Source: Tenrec ecaudatus
Lineage: Eukaryota; Chordata; Mammalia; Afrosoricida; Tenrecidae
Direction of reading: 5' to 3'
DNA length: 64,000 bases
Assembly (NCBI RefSeq): GCF_050624435.1
Contig: NC_134535.1
Coordinates: forward strand, 121,321,731-121,385,730
Part shown: one piece after another, positions 54,990 to 64,000 of the stretch
Layout: every line of letters begins with the position of its first letter
How positions within the stretch are numbered: the first letter of the stretch is position 1
Position numbers and translations under genes: made by a program
Notes under the pieces: model-generated
Databases searched by the model: none
What the model saw: only the letters and a program-made list of their open reading frames with translations
What the model was told of the DNA's origin: nothing

Positions 54990-55585
54990 TTGGTGTACTT
55001 ATTTATGCATGAGGAGAAGAATTCTTCTTGGGCACTCAGTCTAGATGGCATGTTTGTTCAGCCTTTAGCAGGCGTACATGGTGCAGCCTGCTCCAGGACT
55101 GTGTTTCTCAGAGACAGAACATTCTGTGGTCTTGCCAAATCACCCATAAATTCTGGTTTAACTCCTTCAGTCCATAGAGCTACACCAGTTATCATGAACC
55201 ACAAATAAGACTTCAGAATTGAAAAGTATGGAATTTCCCTGAAAAAAAAATTAAATATGATCCCAATAAATAGACAAATGGGAAGATTTAATATGGTTAA
55301 GGCGGCGGTCTCAGTTTATTTGTGCTGCTGTCACAGAAAGGCTATAAGTAGGTGAGTTTAATGAGCAGAAATGCCCTTTCTTGTGGTTTAAAAGGCTTAG
55401 AGACCTGAACTCTAGGTACTGGTTCAAGGGAAGGTTCTCTGAGGTAAAATCTTCATCAGCACTAGAAATTTTGTGCTTCAAAAGATACTTAGCAAAAGTG
55501 AGAAGAAGGACTGCATAATGGGAGAAATTATTTACTAACCATGTGTCTAATATGGATCTAACATATATATATATCCTAAAAAACC
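54990..55585. other. Intergenic sequence with a possible old repeat
   Basis: The motif 'agtttatttgtgctgctgtc' near 55312 resembles the start of a mammalian interspersed repeat. Nothing else can be named. Confidence 0.4.
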
Positions 55586-55589
55586 ATAG

Positions 55590-56835
55590 TTTCCCTACAC
55601 TATGAATTTAAATTTTTTACAAAAGAACCTTATCACCTTCAAAGTACTCTCCATTACACTTAATACATTTGTCAAATCTGTGATTCCATTCTTAGAAACA
55701 TTTTTCAAACTCATCTGTTCGGATGGCTGACAGCACTTCCCTCATTTTTTCCCCCACCTCTTCTATATCTTCAAATGGCTGCCATTTTATGTCCCTTTTA
55801 ATTTACAGAAACAAAAAGAAGGCATCTGGAGTGAGGGTTGGTGAGTAAGGTGTGTGGGGCGAGAGTGGCATGTTGTTTTTTGCCCCCGAACTGGCACACT
55901 GAAATGGCTGGGCATGTACGTTGTCATGGTGGCAAAGCCAGTCCCCTATCTGCCACAAATCAGGCTTTTTGTGCTAAACAATTTCACAATCTTTTCAGAA
56001 CCTCTAAATAAAAAGCTTGATTAACAGATTGACTTGATGGAATGAACCCTCAAATGCACTACTCCCCTCACATGAAACAACAACAACAAAAACAAATGAA
56101 CATCATCTTGATGTTTGATTGTACTTGACTAGCTTTTTGTGGGTGAGGTGACAATGGCCGTCTTCCACTGGCTTGACTAATATTTGCTTTCAGGATCATA
56201 AGAATAGCATCATGGCTCCTCACCAGTAATGACCTTGGAAAAAATGTCTGGGTTACTTCAGAGCTGTTCTTTCAAAGCATGGTATGTTTCCACTCAATGC
56301 TCTTTTTGCTGGTCAGTCAGAACCCGAGGCACAAATTACACAGGGACCCTTCTCATTCCCAAATCTTCCATAACAATTCACGGAACCGAGCTCCAAGGTA
56401 GTCCAGATAACTTCCCCATCTCCTCAATGGTCTCTTGTCAGTCTTCGAGCACAAATGCACGAATTTTGTTGATAGTTTTGCCTCTTTGCAAAGTTGAAGG
56501 ACATCCAGATGAGGTTTGTCAGCAGTCAACATTTCACCTTTTTTGAAATGAGTAAATCACTCAGACACTTGAGTGTTCCCACAGCGCTGTCTTTATAAGC
56601 TGTGTTCAACATCACAACTGCTTCTGCAGCCTTTTTCCAGAGCAGGACACAGAATTTCACAGCTGCACGCTGTTCTCTTCAATAGGCCATCATCAAAAAC
56701 GAGGTTTGAGCAAAATTGCTTTCATGAAAATTTCACTGTGACCAGAGAGAATCTTCCCAGGAGATGTCAATGGGTGCAGGAACTCAGACTGAGTTGTTCA
56801 ATGCTCACCCAGTGGGAGAAATGCAAACTATGAAA
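55590..56835 (-). mobile_element. Mariner-family DNA transposon, inactive
   Basis: On the minus strand a broken transposase reads from about 56690 to 55640. It has an N-terminal 'VKFCVLL.KKAAEAVVML'-like helix-turn-helix start and an ITGDESW-like catalytic segment (about 56225). A second catalytic region reads HHDN then 'PYSPTLTPDAFFLFL' (about 55820-55930). Several stops and frameshifts interrupt it. Full terminal repeats could not be delimited. Confidence 0.8.
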
Positions 56836-57039
56836 GTGCCTTCCACCCAGCGGAGCTTTTTCCTACTTTTTTGGGTTTTGCTTTGGGTACTTATATGATT
56901 ACCTGATTGCTACAGTATCGTGACTACCTCTCAATCTGGGAGGGAGAGAGAGGGAAGAAGAGCGAGACTAATATATACTGAATATTTGTAATAGGCATTC
57001 TACTTTCCTAGATATTTAAATCAATATCCCAAATATGAG

Positions 57040-57116
57040 GCTGCTTCAGAAAGTTTGTGGGAGAATGGAATTAAAAGATGACGAAATTCTTCCATGAACG
57101 TATGGAAGTTCCCTTG
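57040..57116. mobile_element. Mariner-like MITE (short palindrome)
   Basis: 'gcttcagaaagtttgtggga' pairs imperfectly with the complement of 'cttccatgaacgtatggaag'. It is a short inverted-repeat element of the 'cttcaaaaagttcatgg' type, about 200 bp from the mariner copy. Confidence 0.65.
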
Positions 57117-57930
57117 TAATTCTCCACAATTCTGATGGGAAGAAAGAGACACACAAAGTTAACATACCTTATGCAAAGTCATCATGAATGGTAGAAGTGA
57201 CATTCAAATAGCAGCCCAACTCCAAAGCTCCCTCCCTTACCATGACACCATTGGCACTTGCAAGGAAAGGAATGGAAACCTGAGAGACCCTGAGACTAAC
57301 ATGATAGAACAGAGGCAGGAGAGGGCAGTCAAAGCGAGTCTTCAGAATGTGAGGGCTCTTATGGGGAAGATGGAGGAGAAGGGATAACTCAGTAAGAGAG
57401 ATTTATTGCTCAGCTTACCCCCTTCCGGTGGGAATCATTTCCTCTGTAGTTCTTCACTGTCCCCAGGACATGTTCCTCATAGCAGCTCAGGTTACCTACC
57501 TCAGGATGCTAAATGAATGGCCCACCACACTAGAACAAACTCCAGCCCTCCAACTCCCTCTGGATGGCTGACTCTGTTTCTCTGACTCTTAGACAGAACC
57601 CTTAGCTCAGAACTATGCAGACCCGCCTTCTAAGGTGAGGGAATTTGCTTTTTGTCCCAGCTGTGAACAAGGTGGGGGTTAGGTGTCCTTCCCAAATGTG
57701 GGCCTTGCTCGTTATGCATGTGTTATTGTTTACCTGGGATAACATTCTATGTATAGACTCTGCAGTGACACGCCCTGTATGACACAGCACTGCGAGTGGT
57801 TTCCTGATTGCCAAGTCTCCTGCCCATCTGTCTCTGTGAACTGGCTGGGTTTAGGGCTGGTGTGTGCTCTTACAGTCTGGGAGACTGCCTTCCTGCTGCC
57901 CTCCTCAGCTCAGGCCCTCCTCCTCTCTTT
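57117..57930. other. Intergenic or intronic sequence
   Basis: No repeat or gene recognised. It ends in the pyrimidine tract 'ctcctcctctctttcag' described next. Confidence 0.45.
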
Positions 57931-57933
57931 CAG

Positions 57934-58179
57934 AGGGCAGGGGTAAAGATTGGCCAGCCAAGGAAACGAATCTCTTCATTTGTGAAGCAGAACTGCCAAG
58001 AGACCTTGAAGATACTGGGAGTCCCTCCTGAGAAGCAGAAGCCCAGCAGCATGAATTTCAAAGAGGGGGGCTGATTCCTGGAACCACCATGTGACTGTCC
58101 ATAGCAGAAACAGAAACCTAAGAAGAACCTGCAGGGGGAACTCATCAGGCAGGAGAAGGAAGACGTGGGCGCATCAGAG
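57934..58179 (+). other. Candidate non-coding exon
   Basis: A 246-nt segment preceded by 'ccctcctcctctctttcag' and followed by 'cagag|gtaatt'. All three forward frames contain stops, so if spliced it would be untranslated. It is purine-rich and looks non-repetitive. It lies downstream of the CpG-rich segment in the position expected for early STYK1 exons, but it could equally be chance. Confidence 0.25.
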
Positions 58180-58181
58180 GT

Positions 58182-59940
58182 AATTTTGTATTTAATTTTG
58201 GCTCTCATTTCTTCAGTTGAGACAATTGGTCTTGATTGATAATCCAGTGAGTGTGGGGGGGTGGGGGTGGTGGAGGGTGGGTGGTGAGTGGTGGCTGTGT
58301 GTCCATCAGCAACAGTATATTTATTTAGAGACATCTTGTTTCTGTATCTTTGGGTTTGAATATGGCAGATGGCAGAATATGGATGAAATATTTTTTATAA
58401 AAAATGAACGATCATTATAATTCAAAGATTTTCTATAATTCCTCAAAGAAAAACGTTGTGTTCACGTACGTAGGTAGTCACATTAAAATCCCTTGTAGTT
58501 TATGGGTCTGTGAGTGCTATCCTGCTTCCCCAGATGGAGCTGTCTGTTTGGCAATCGCTTGTCCTCTAAGACAGCAAACTTTTCGTGAGATCCCAGTACA
58601 CAAATTACTTCACTGCATGCCACAGGGGTTTTAAGAATTCTTGTAAGTTGATAAAATAAGAGGCAAGGAAAGTTGATAACCCCCTGTCTTATTATCAACT
58701 CCTCTTTGGATCAGGATTCATAGTGGGGCTTCTTTTCTAAAGGGTTCAAAGTTCATTTTAGGTCTAGAGTCTCTGGGAAGGTAGGGAGAGGGTAGAGATC
58801 CAAAAATAGGTCACATTCCCTTGGTGTCTGAGGGGAGCTGGTGAAAAGGCCTCCCTCCAGGTAACCCCCATCCCCTTTGAGCCAGGAGACATGAGAGCGC
58901 ACAAGGCAAGTGACCTATCCAAATCCAATGCTCTTCAAGGTTTCCATGTATCCACATCTTGTCTTCTCGCACGCTTGTTCTGGTGGAAAGGTAGAATCCC
59001 GGGATCCTGATTCCTAGCCTAGTGCTCTGGGAGATTTCTGGCTTCATCCAGACCCTTTCCCATAGGAGCCACATGGTGATAGGTATCTTTTCCCTCAAAG
59101 AGCAGAAAGTAGAATAGGAACGGAGTTGGGATCCAGGGAAGTGACCAAATAAAGCCTAGCAGGACTTGGTGAGCATGAGGGAACATTTTTTTATTTGACT
59201 TTTATTTTTAGGATGCATTTTAAAGGCAGTCACACAGGTGTTACTTTTGCTCCATAACATTTAAAAAACTTCACAGGTAGTCTACATTCATTTTTTCTCC
59301 CAAATTGTAGTGCGTGTGTGTTGGTGAAATTTGTTTCAGCATCATACAGTTTCCATGATTCTCTGGAATTCAAACATACCTTTTTGTATTTTTGTTCAGT
59401 CTTAATTTTTTTAATAAAATATACTTTTAAAAACATTGCTTTTTGTAGTTAGAAAACCAGGTATGAAAATACGCTCTGATGACTTGCCTTAAAAAAATAA
59501 AACTTTAATCTGAATCTAATCTCTCTGAACTTTAGTCTTCTTCTTTGAGGGAAAGTGCCTTCCATAGCACCTGGCGCCCTGTGGATGCTCAATCTATGTT
59601 TATTGGGCCTGAAAGCAGACAGCAGCAACTTTCTTTCAGAATGTTGGAAATAAATACACCTGGAATCCTCTAGAGCTAAGCAGTTCTTTGCTACCTGGCT
59701 TCTCATTTGGCATCTTCTATTTAGGGAGTTTTTGCTTGGCAACTCCGAGGTAAGGATTAAATGGGAAGAAAAGAGGGTGGGTGACTAAGAGCCAAGGCAG
59801 ATGTCTCTGTTTGGGGACTTCTACCTCATTTTACCCACCTTTGGGCACCTTGCCCCACAGACCAGCTCTTGATAACGCTCTTAAGCCCAGTGTTCTATCA
59901 GGATAGGTCAATGATCTACGGAAGGAAAACATGGCTGGAA
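58182..59940. other. Intergenic or intronic sequence
   Basis: Unique-looking, with a G/T-rich patch at 58250-58295 and AT-rich DNA at 59380-59520. No gene seen. Confidence 0.5.
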
Positions 59941-59944
59941 AAAC

Positions 59945-60310
59945 AACTTTTTAAAACTTGTAGTTTGGGTGAAAGTTTACAGAGCACATTCGTTTTCCAC
60001 ACAACTGTTTCTATGTCTCTTGTGACGATGGCTGTAGTCACCTCAGTGGGGTAGCACTTTCCCTTCTCCCTCCAGGCTCTGCATGTCTGTTTTAACATTC
60101 TTTTCTGAAACTCCCGGCACCTGCCTGTCCTCTGAGCTTGTTTGGGGGCAACAGCTTCCCAGTGTGTCTGGATGGGTTAAGGAACACATTCTTCCCTGGT
60201 GTTCACGGGGCAGCCTGTCTAGTTTTCTACAGCAAGGGGATCCCTCCAGGTGACTTCAGTTCCAGGCTTGGAGGGTGTGCAAGTGGGAAGGTTAAGGGTG
60301 AGGCGAGGCT
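59945..60310 (-). repeat. L1-related 3' fragment, different subfamily
   Basis: 'gtgaaagtttacagagcaca', 'cgttttccacacaactgttt', 'ccctccaggtgacttcagtt' and 'ccaggcttggagggtgtgca' are antisense landmarks of another L1-type 3' UTR, not the family seen elsewhere in this window. Confidence 0.55.
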
Positions 60311-60803
60311 AACACACTTAATCAACTTCATTGGAATGGAGACAGATGTTATCACCAGTCAATCAATATATGTCTCATAACACATAGGCAGATGGGTTCC
60401 AGGAGAACAAATCTTAATTTTTAATCAGTCCTCTTTGCAGTTGTATTTTGGCACAGAGCATTTTTTTCCCTTGACATTCATGGAGAAATTGCTGGTAGTT
60501 TTTGGAAAGGGGGTATTGTATAAACTGAATAGAAGTGTGACTAGTGAAGGTTTATGTCACAATTTCACATACAACTAAATGTCTTTGTGTGTTCATAGAA
60601 GAGATACAGAGATGCAGCGTGACTTGTGCTTGTTTCATGAAAGTGTATCTAAATGTTTACCGAGTCGATGTTCATATTTGATTCAATTCTAGCCGTAACG
60701 ATGAACTTCTTTTAGCTTTGCAAAATATTTGCGATGGATTTCACTTTCTACTTACTGTCTTTTTTTCCTGTTTGTATTTCCTTCATTGTGCTATTTCTCC
60801 CAG
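60311..60803. other. Intergenic or intronic sequence
   Basis: AT-rich with no recognised feature until the strong acceptor tract ending at 60803. Confidence 0.5.
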
Positions 60804-60885
60804 TCGAGTCTCAATTCAAGGAGGAAGCGAAATACTTTGATATGCTAAGAGAAAGTCAGAAGCAACTGAGAAGAACGAAGTTAAA
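60804..60885 (+). other. Candidate coding exon, gene unknown
   Basis: 82 nt between an excellent acceptor ('ccttcattgtgctatttctcccag') and an excellent donor ('gtaaga'). One frame is fully open and reads ESQFKEEAKYFDMLRESQKQ followed by LRRTKLK, a charged, helix-prone sequence. The other two frames have stops. I do not recognise the protein. It may be an exon of STYK1 (5' region, where translation would be incidental), of another gene or an lncRNA, or a decoy. Confidence 0.35.
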
Positions 60886-61345
60886 GTAAGAAAACGATAT
60901 TACCCTAATTAGAATGTTTTCTTTTCTTTTAGAATTTTTTTTCTAAAGAGACTTGGCACTGTATCTATATGTGTGTAAACTTTAGTCATGTTATATAAAA
61001 CCATATTTTGCAATCTTCAACTGTTGTCGTAAAAAACACAATTTCACAACTTCAGTGGACCTTTGACTCCAGTGCTGACTTTAGTTATGCTACATAGTAT
61101 TAAAAGATGACTGCAGCAGAATGATTTGTGTGTGTGAGCCTACTTTCTGCAGTCTGGCTAAGAGAAGATGGCATTGGGAAGACGCTGGAGCTGAAGGAGA
61201 GTTAGTCAGACTGTTGTCATGCCTATTCTTGTATCGGTCAGATCGGTTAGAATGCAACCATTGGAAGAATGATGCTAGCAACATGGCAAAAATCATGGGT
61301 TTTCTCCCCATGGAGTGCACAGCTAAGATCAGTGGGAACCACAAT
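60886..61345. other. Intergenic or intronic sequence
   Basis: No feature recognised. Confidence 0.5.
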
Positions 61346-61349
61346 CCAA

Positions 61350-61560
61350 ATTCACCGCCACCAAGTCGATTCTGACTTACATTCATAGTGCCTACTGAAT
61401 CACATGTTGGGTGGCTATCCTCAAGGTCAGCAGTTCGAAACGTCCAGCTGTTCAGAGGGAGAAAGACAGGTTTTCTACTCTTGTAAAGAGTTCAAATCTC
61501 CTAAATTTAGAGAGAAGTTCTACCCTGTCCTAGAGGGTTTAAATGAGCCAAAAAAAACCA
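61350..61560 (+). repeat. SINE preceded by an inverted SINE tail
   Basis: An antisense tail 'ccaccaagtcgattctgact' (about 61358-61378) is followed by a + copy: 'caaggtcagcagttcgaaac', 'gaaagacaggttttctactc', 'ttctaccctgtcctagaggg'. Confidence 0.8.
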
Positions 61561-62180
61561 CACAAAAAACCAAAAAACGCCGTTGAATTATATCTCATTT
61601 GCAAGGAGAAAGTGATTTAGAAATAAATATTATTGTTACAAAGGAATATGAAAATCGAATAGGAACTTGGGAGGGTTCAGTAAGTAGTTTTCCATGTGGG
61701 CTCTCCTGGATAAGTCACTCTGTGTAGTGTATTCACTTCAAAAATCCTAACACATATGGAGTGTTCTATATGCTTCTAGAAATATTGTAATTATTAGAAA
61801 AAATGTTATTGTACAGACATCTAGAAAATAACTTCATTGAGTGGGCCTCACCACTGTGTACCTCAATCTTCTTGTTCCAACTTTGAATTTCATTGAGCTG
61901 TAGGTCTAGCTAATTCAAACCACTAAAGGCACCAATACAACGGAGGATGGCCCAGGAAATGCAATAAATGGTTACAGCATATCATGGACAGCTTCGCTGC
62001 CAACAGTTGAATTCTCGGTTAGTAACTAAGTAACCATGTGCAAGGTTATAAGCTTGGTCTTGAGTCACTGGGTGTAGGTGCTTGGCCTTGTGCCTGTAGT
62101 TAAATGTGGCCCACTATGAGCAGTTCTAATTGGAGATATATGTACATATTGACTTCAAATTACTTCCTTCAGAATGTTTC
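61561..62180. other. Intergenic or intronic sequence
   Basis: AT-rich; no supported feature. Confidence 0.5.
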
Positions 62181-62182
62181 AT

Positions 62183-62385
62183 GAGCCCTGGTAGCAAAGC
62201 ACTTAAGCCCTGAGCTACTAAGCGAAAGGTCAGTGGCTTAAACCCACTAGATAATGCCCTACGGATAACACTGTGGCAGTTTGTGCTCGTCAGGCTTTGT
62301 CAGCTTGCACTCTCGACGGGACAGCTTTCCTCTGTCTTGCAGGGGCACTCTGAACCACACTTAGCTGGCAGGGCAGTTGCTTTGA
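62183..62385 (+). repeat. AfroSINE-like SINE, diverged
   Basis: Head 'tgagccctggtagcaaagca', 'gcgaaaggtcagtggcttaa'; the 3' half is poorly matched. Confidence 0.75.
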
Positions 62386-62730
62386 TTGGGTCGGTATGTT
62401 TTAGTGGGTGTGTAGTTTGATTTCTGGGCAGAGTTTACCAGCCGGGGCTGACTGCTGACCGACCCTTTCTTTCACGTGTGCTTTAGGGAGAGAGATTATG
62501 ATCATGGACCTACTCCCCAGAGAGCCAAACTTGTTAAACTGGCTGTTTTCCAAATGAAAATGATTATATCTGATAATGTGTTGAAGGGACTCAAGAAGCA
62601 AGAAGAATAAAAATGGCGGAGAGAAATTTGCAAATAGCTTCTGTATTCTCTTAGTTGAGCTAATGCCTTACTTTCCAGCCTTCCTTTCACCCAAGGGCCC
62701 TGTTGCCGCTGCTGTGCATTAGTTGATGGA
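62386..62730. other. Intergenic or intronic sequence
   Basis: No feature recognised. Confidence 0.5.
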
Positions 62731-62734
62731 CTAC

Positions 62735-62880
62735 CAGCCACAATTCAAAGCCGTCGGTCACTCCACGGGAGGAAAACAAGACTGTGTGTTCTTATGAAGA
62801 AGATCTAGAGTCTGTGAAACCCACTCGAGGGCTGCCGTAGACAGAATGACTTCATGGCAGTGGGTTTGGGGTTGGCATCT
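62735..62880 (+). repeat. SINE, head missing
   Basis: 'cacgggaggaaaacaagact', 'gacagaatgacttcatggca', 'gtgggtttggggttgg'. Confidence 0.75.
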
Positions 62881-63450
62881 GGTTCACCTTTTCACAGTTT
62901 CTAAGCATGCAATCTTTCTCTCTTTGTCCATAAAATTATAGATACTTTCTCCTTGCTTTCTTGATGTATAAATGAGAGAAGATGAACTTTGCTGTTTCAC
63001 GATTCGTGGGCTTGTCCTTTATTGTGTGCAAACCTCTAGATAAGAATTTTTCTCTCTCCTCCATAATTTTTCTTCTCTAGGCAGCTGCTCTGTTTACTTG
63101 AGCTTCTGTCAGCTGACAACACACTAGTCCCTCTTCTCGGTTGCAAGGGAGTTGTTTTTAATAAGCTCCATGTGCAAGATCACAAAGCTTCAGGAAGAAA
63201 GGGAAATGGGCTGAGGCTGGAGTTTTTTAATATGTTAAATTGTTTTAACCTATTTATGGTATACACAGGCTCTGCCCCAAGAACCAACACTGAGGCTTTT
63301 ATTACCAATAGTTAGTACCAATGATTACTAGTATCTATCAACAATTACTAGTATAATACAGTATGGTATCATATAAGCTGATGTTTTATCTTATCTTTAT
63401 ATCAAATTACTATGAAACCAATTCACATATTTAGTATTGCCTCCAAAACA
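62881..63450. other. Intergenic or intronic sequence
   Basis: No gene. Near 63310-63360 there is an irregular repeat of 'attactagtat'-like units. Confidence 0.45.
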
Positions 63451-63456
63451 CTCAAC

Positions 63457-63635
63457 TAAACCCACTGCCATCGAGTTGCCTCCACTCACAGATGAGACTG
63501 CCCCTGGGGTTTTCTGAGACTGTAACTCTTTATAGGGGTAGAAAGCCTCATCTCTGTCCCACAGAGCGGTTGATGGTTTTGAATGCTGACCTTGCAGTTA
63601 TCAGCCCAACACACAACCACTATACCACCTTGTAT
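63457..63635 (-). repeat. AfroSINE-like SINE, antisense
   Basis: 'aaacccactgccatcgagtt', 'gaaagcctcatctctgtccc', 'cacaaccactataccacctt'. Confidence 0.9.
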
Positions 63636-63674
63636 ACATATTAGTACACCTTTATTATATTGAGATAATGCTAT

Positions 63675-63755
63675 TAGGAGTGCTGGTGGCATAACGGTTC
63701 TGTGTTGGGCTGTTAACCACAAGGTCAACAGTTCAAAACCAAGGCAGCAGGAAAT
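63675..63755 (+). repeat. SINE head
   Basis: 'aggagtgctggtggcataac', 'aaccacaaggtcaacagttc'. It stops before the tail. The window ends 245 bp later without another feature. Confidence 0.85.
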
Positions 63756-64000
63756 CCATGTATTCTATTTTAGATCCATCAGATTAAAGAAGGAAACTCC
63801 GTGGGTCCCAGAACTAGGGGACAATTTCATCAAGCAAGGAGGAAATATGGAGTCAGCAGCTAAGTGGAGGAGCGATAACTACCAGTCCTCTTCAGAGAGA
63901 AAGAACCAGATTTCCTTTCAAATTCATTTCACTTCAAATCCCATTTCTGCTATCTCGCCAATTATATAGACTTAACATGTGATGCCCATAAAAGATAAAG

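Noticed and set aside
1-64000. CRISPR arrays, bacterial operons or phage-type systems
   Set aside because: The window has split genes, SINEs, L1 and RTE elements typical of a mammal. No regularly spaced short repeats with unique spacers were seen.

Overview
The window is mammalian nuclear DNA. It holds most of one well-defined gene, YBX3 (Y-box protein 3, also called CSDA or DbpA), on the + strand. Exons 2 to 10 lie between 992 and about 20165; exon 1, with the start codon and promoter, lies upstream of base 1. All eight coding exons present have AG acceptors and GT donors, keep a continuous phase, and encode about 283 residues with no stop before the natural TAA at 17697-17699. The protein is the YBX3 paralogue and not YBX1, because exons 5 to 9 carry YBX3-type sequence ([20 protein letters not shown], the acidic [17 protein letters not shown] exon, the QSSAE end).

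The repeats point to an afrotherian (elephant, hyrax, tenrec or aardvark group). They are tRNA-derived SINEs with a 'gccctggtgg...agtggtta' head and a 'tatgagtcggaatcgactc' tail, an L1 family with a very long distinctive 3' UTR, and RTE/BovB-like LINEs. I cannot fix the species from sequence alone.

Layout: 1-991 end of YBX3 intron 1; 992-20165 YBX3 exons 2-10 with introns carrying scattered SINE, RTE and L1 pieces and a (TC)n tract of about 195 bp; 20.2-43.4 kb an intergenic stretch dominated by retrotransposons, including two internally deleted RTE copies and a 5.5-kb L1 (27.9-33.5 kb) with ORF1 and ORF2 remains and a probable antisense retroviral LTR in its 3' UTR; 43.4-44.1 kb a CpG-rich segment that looks like a promoter; 44.1-64.0 kb mostly L1 tails, SINEs, a dead mariner transposon, and two segments with exon-like splice signals (57934-58179 and 60804-60885).

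In human, STYK1 lies downstream of YBX3 in the same orientation. The CpG-rich segment about 24 kb past the YBX3 poly(A) site is therefore most simply read as the STYK1 promoter and first exon, and the exon-like segments as possible early STYK1 exons. No STYK1 coding sequence is visible, so this is inference from synteny. I found no RNA gene, CRISPR array, bacterial-type system or new multi-gene system. The noteworthy material is repeat biology: a composite tRNA-Gly/RTE SINE, nested insertions, a duplicated L1 tail and a small inverted-repeat element. Most long open frames outside YBX3 are shadows of repeats.
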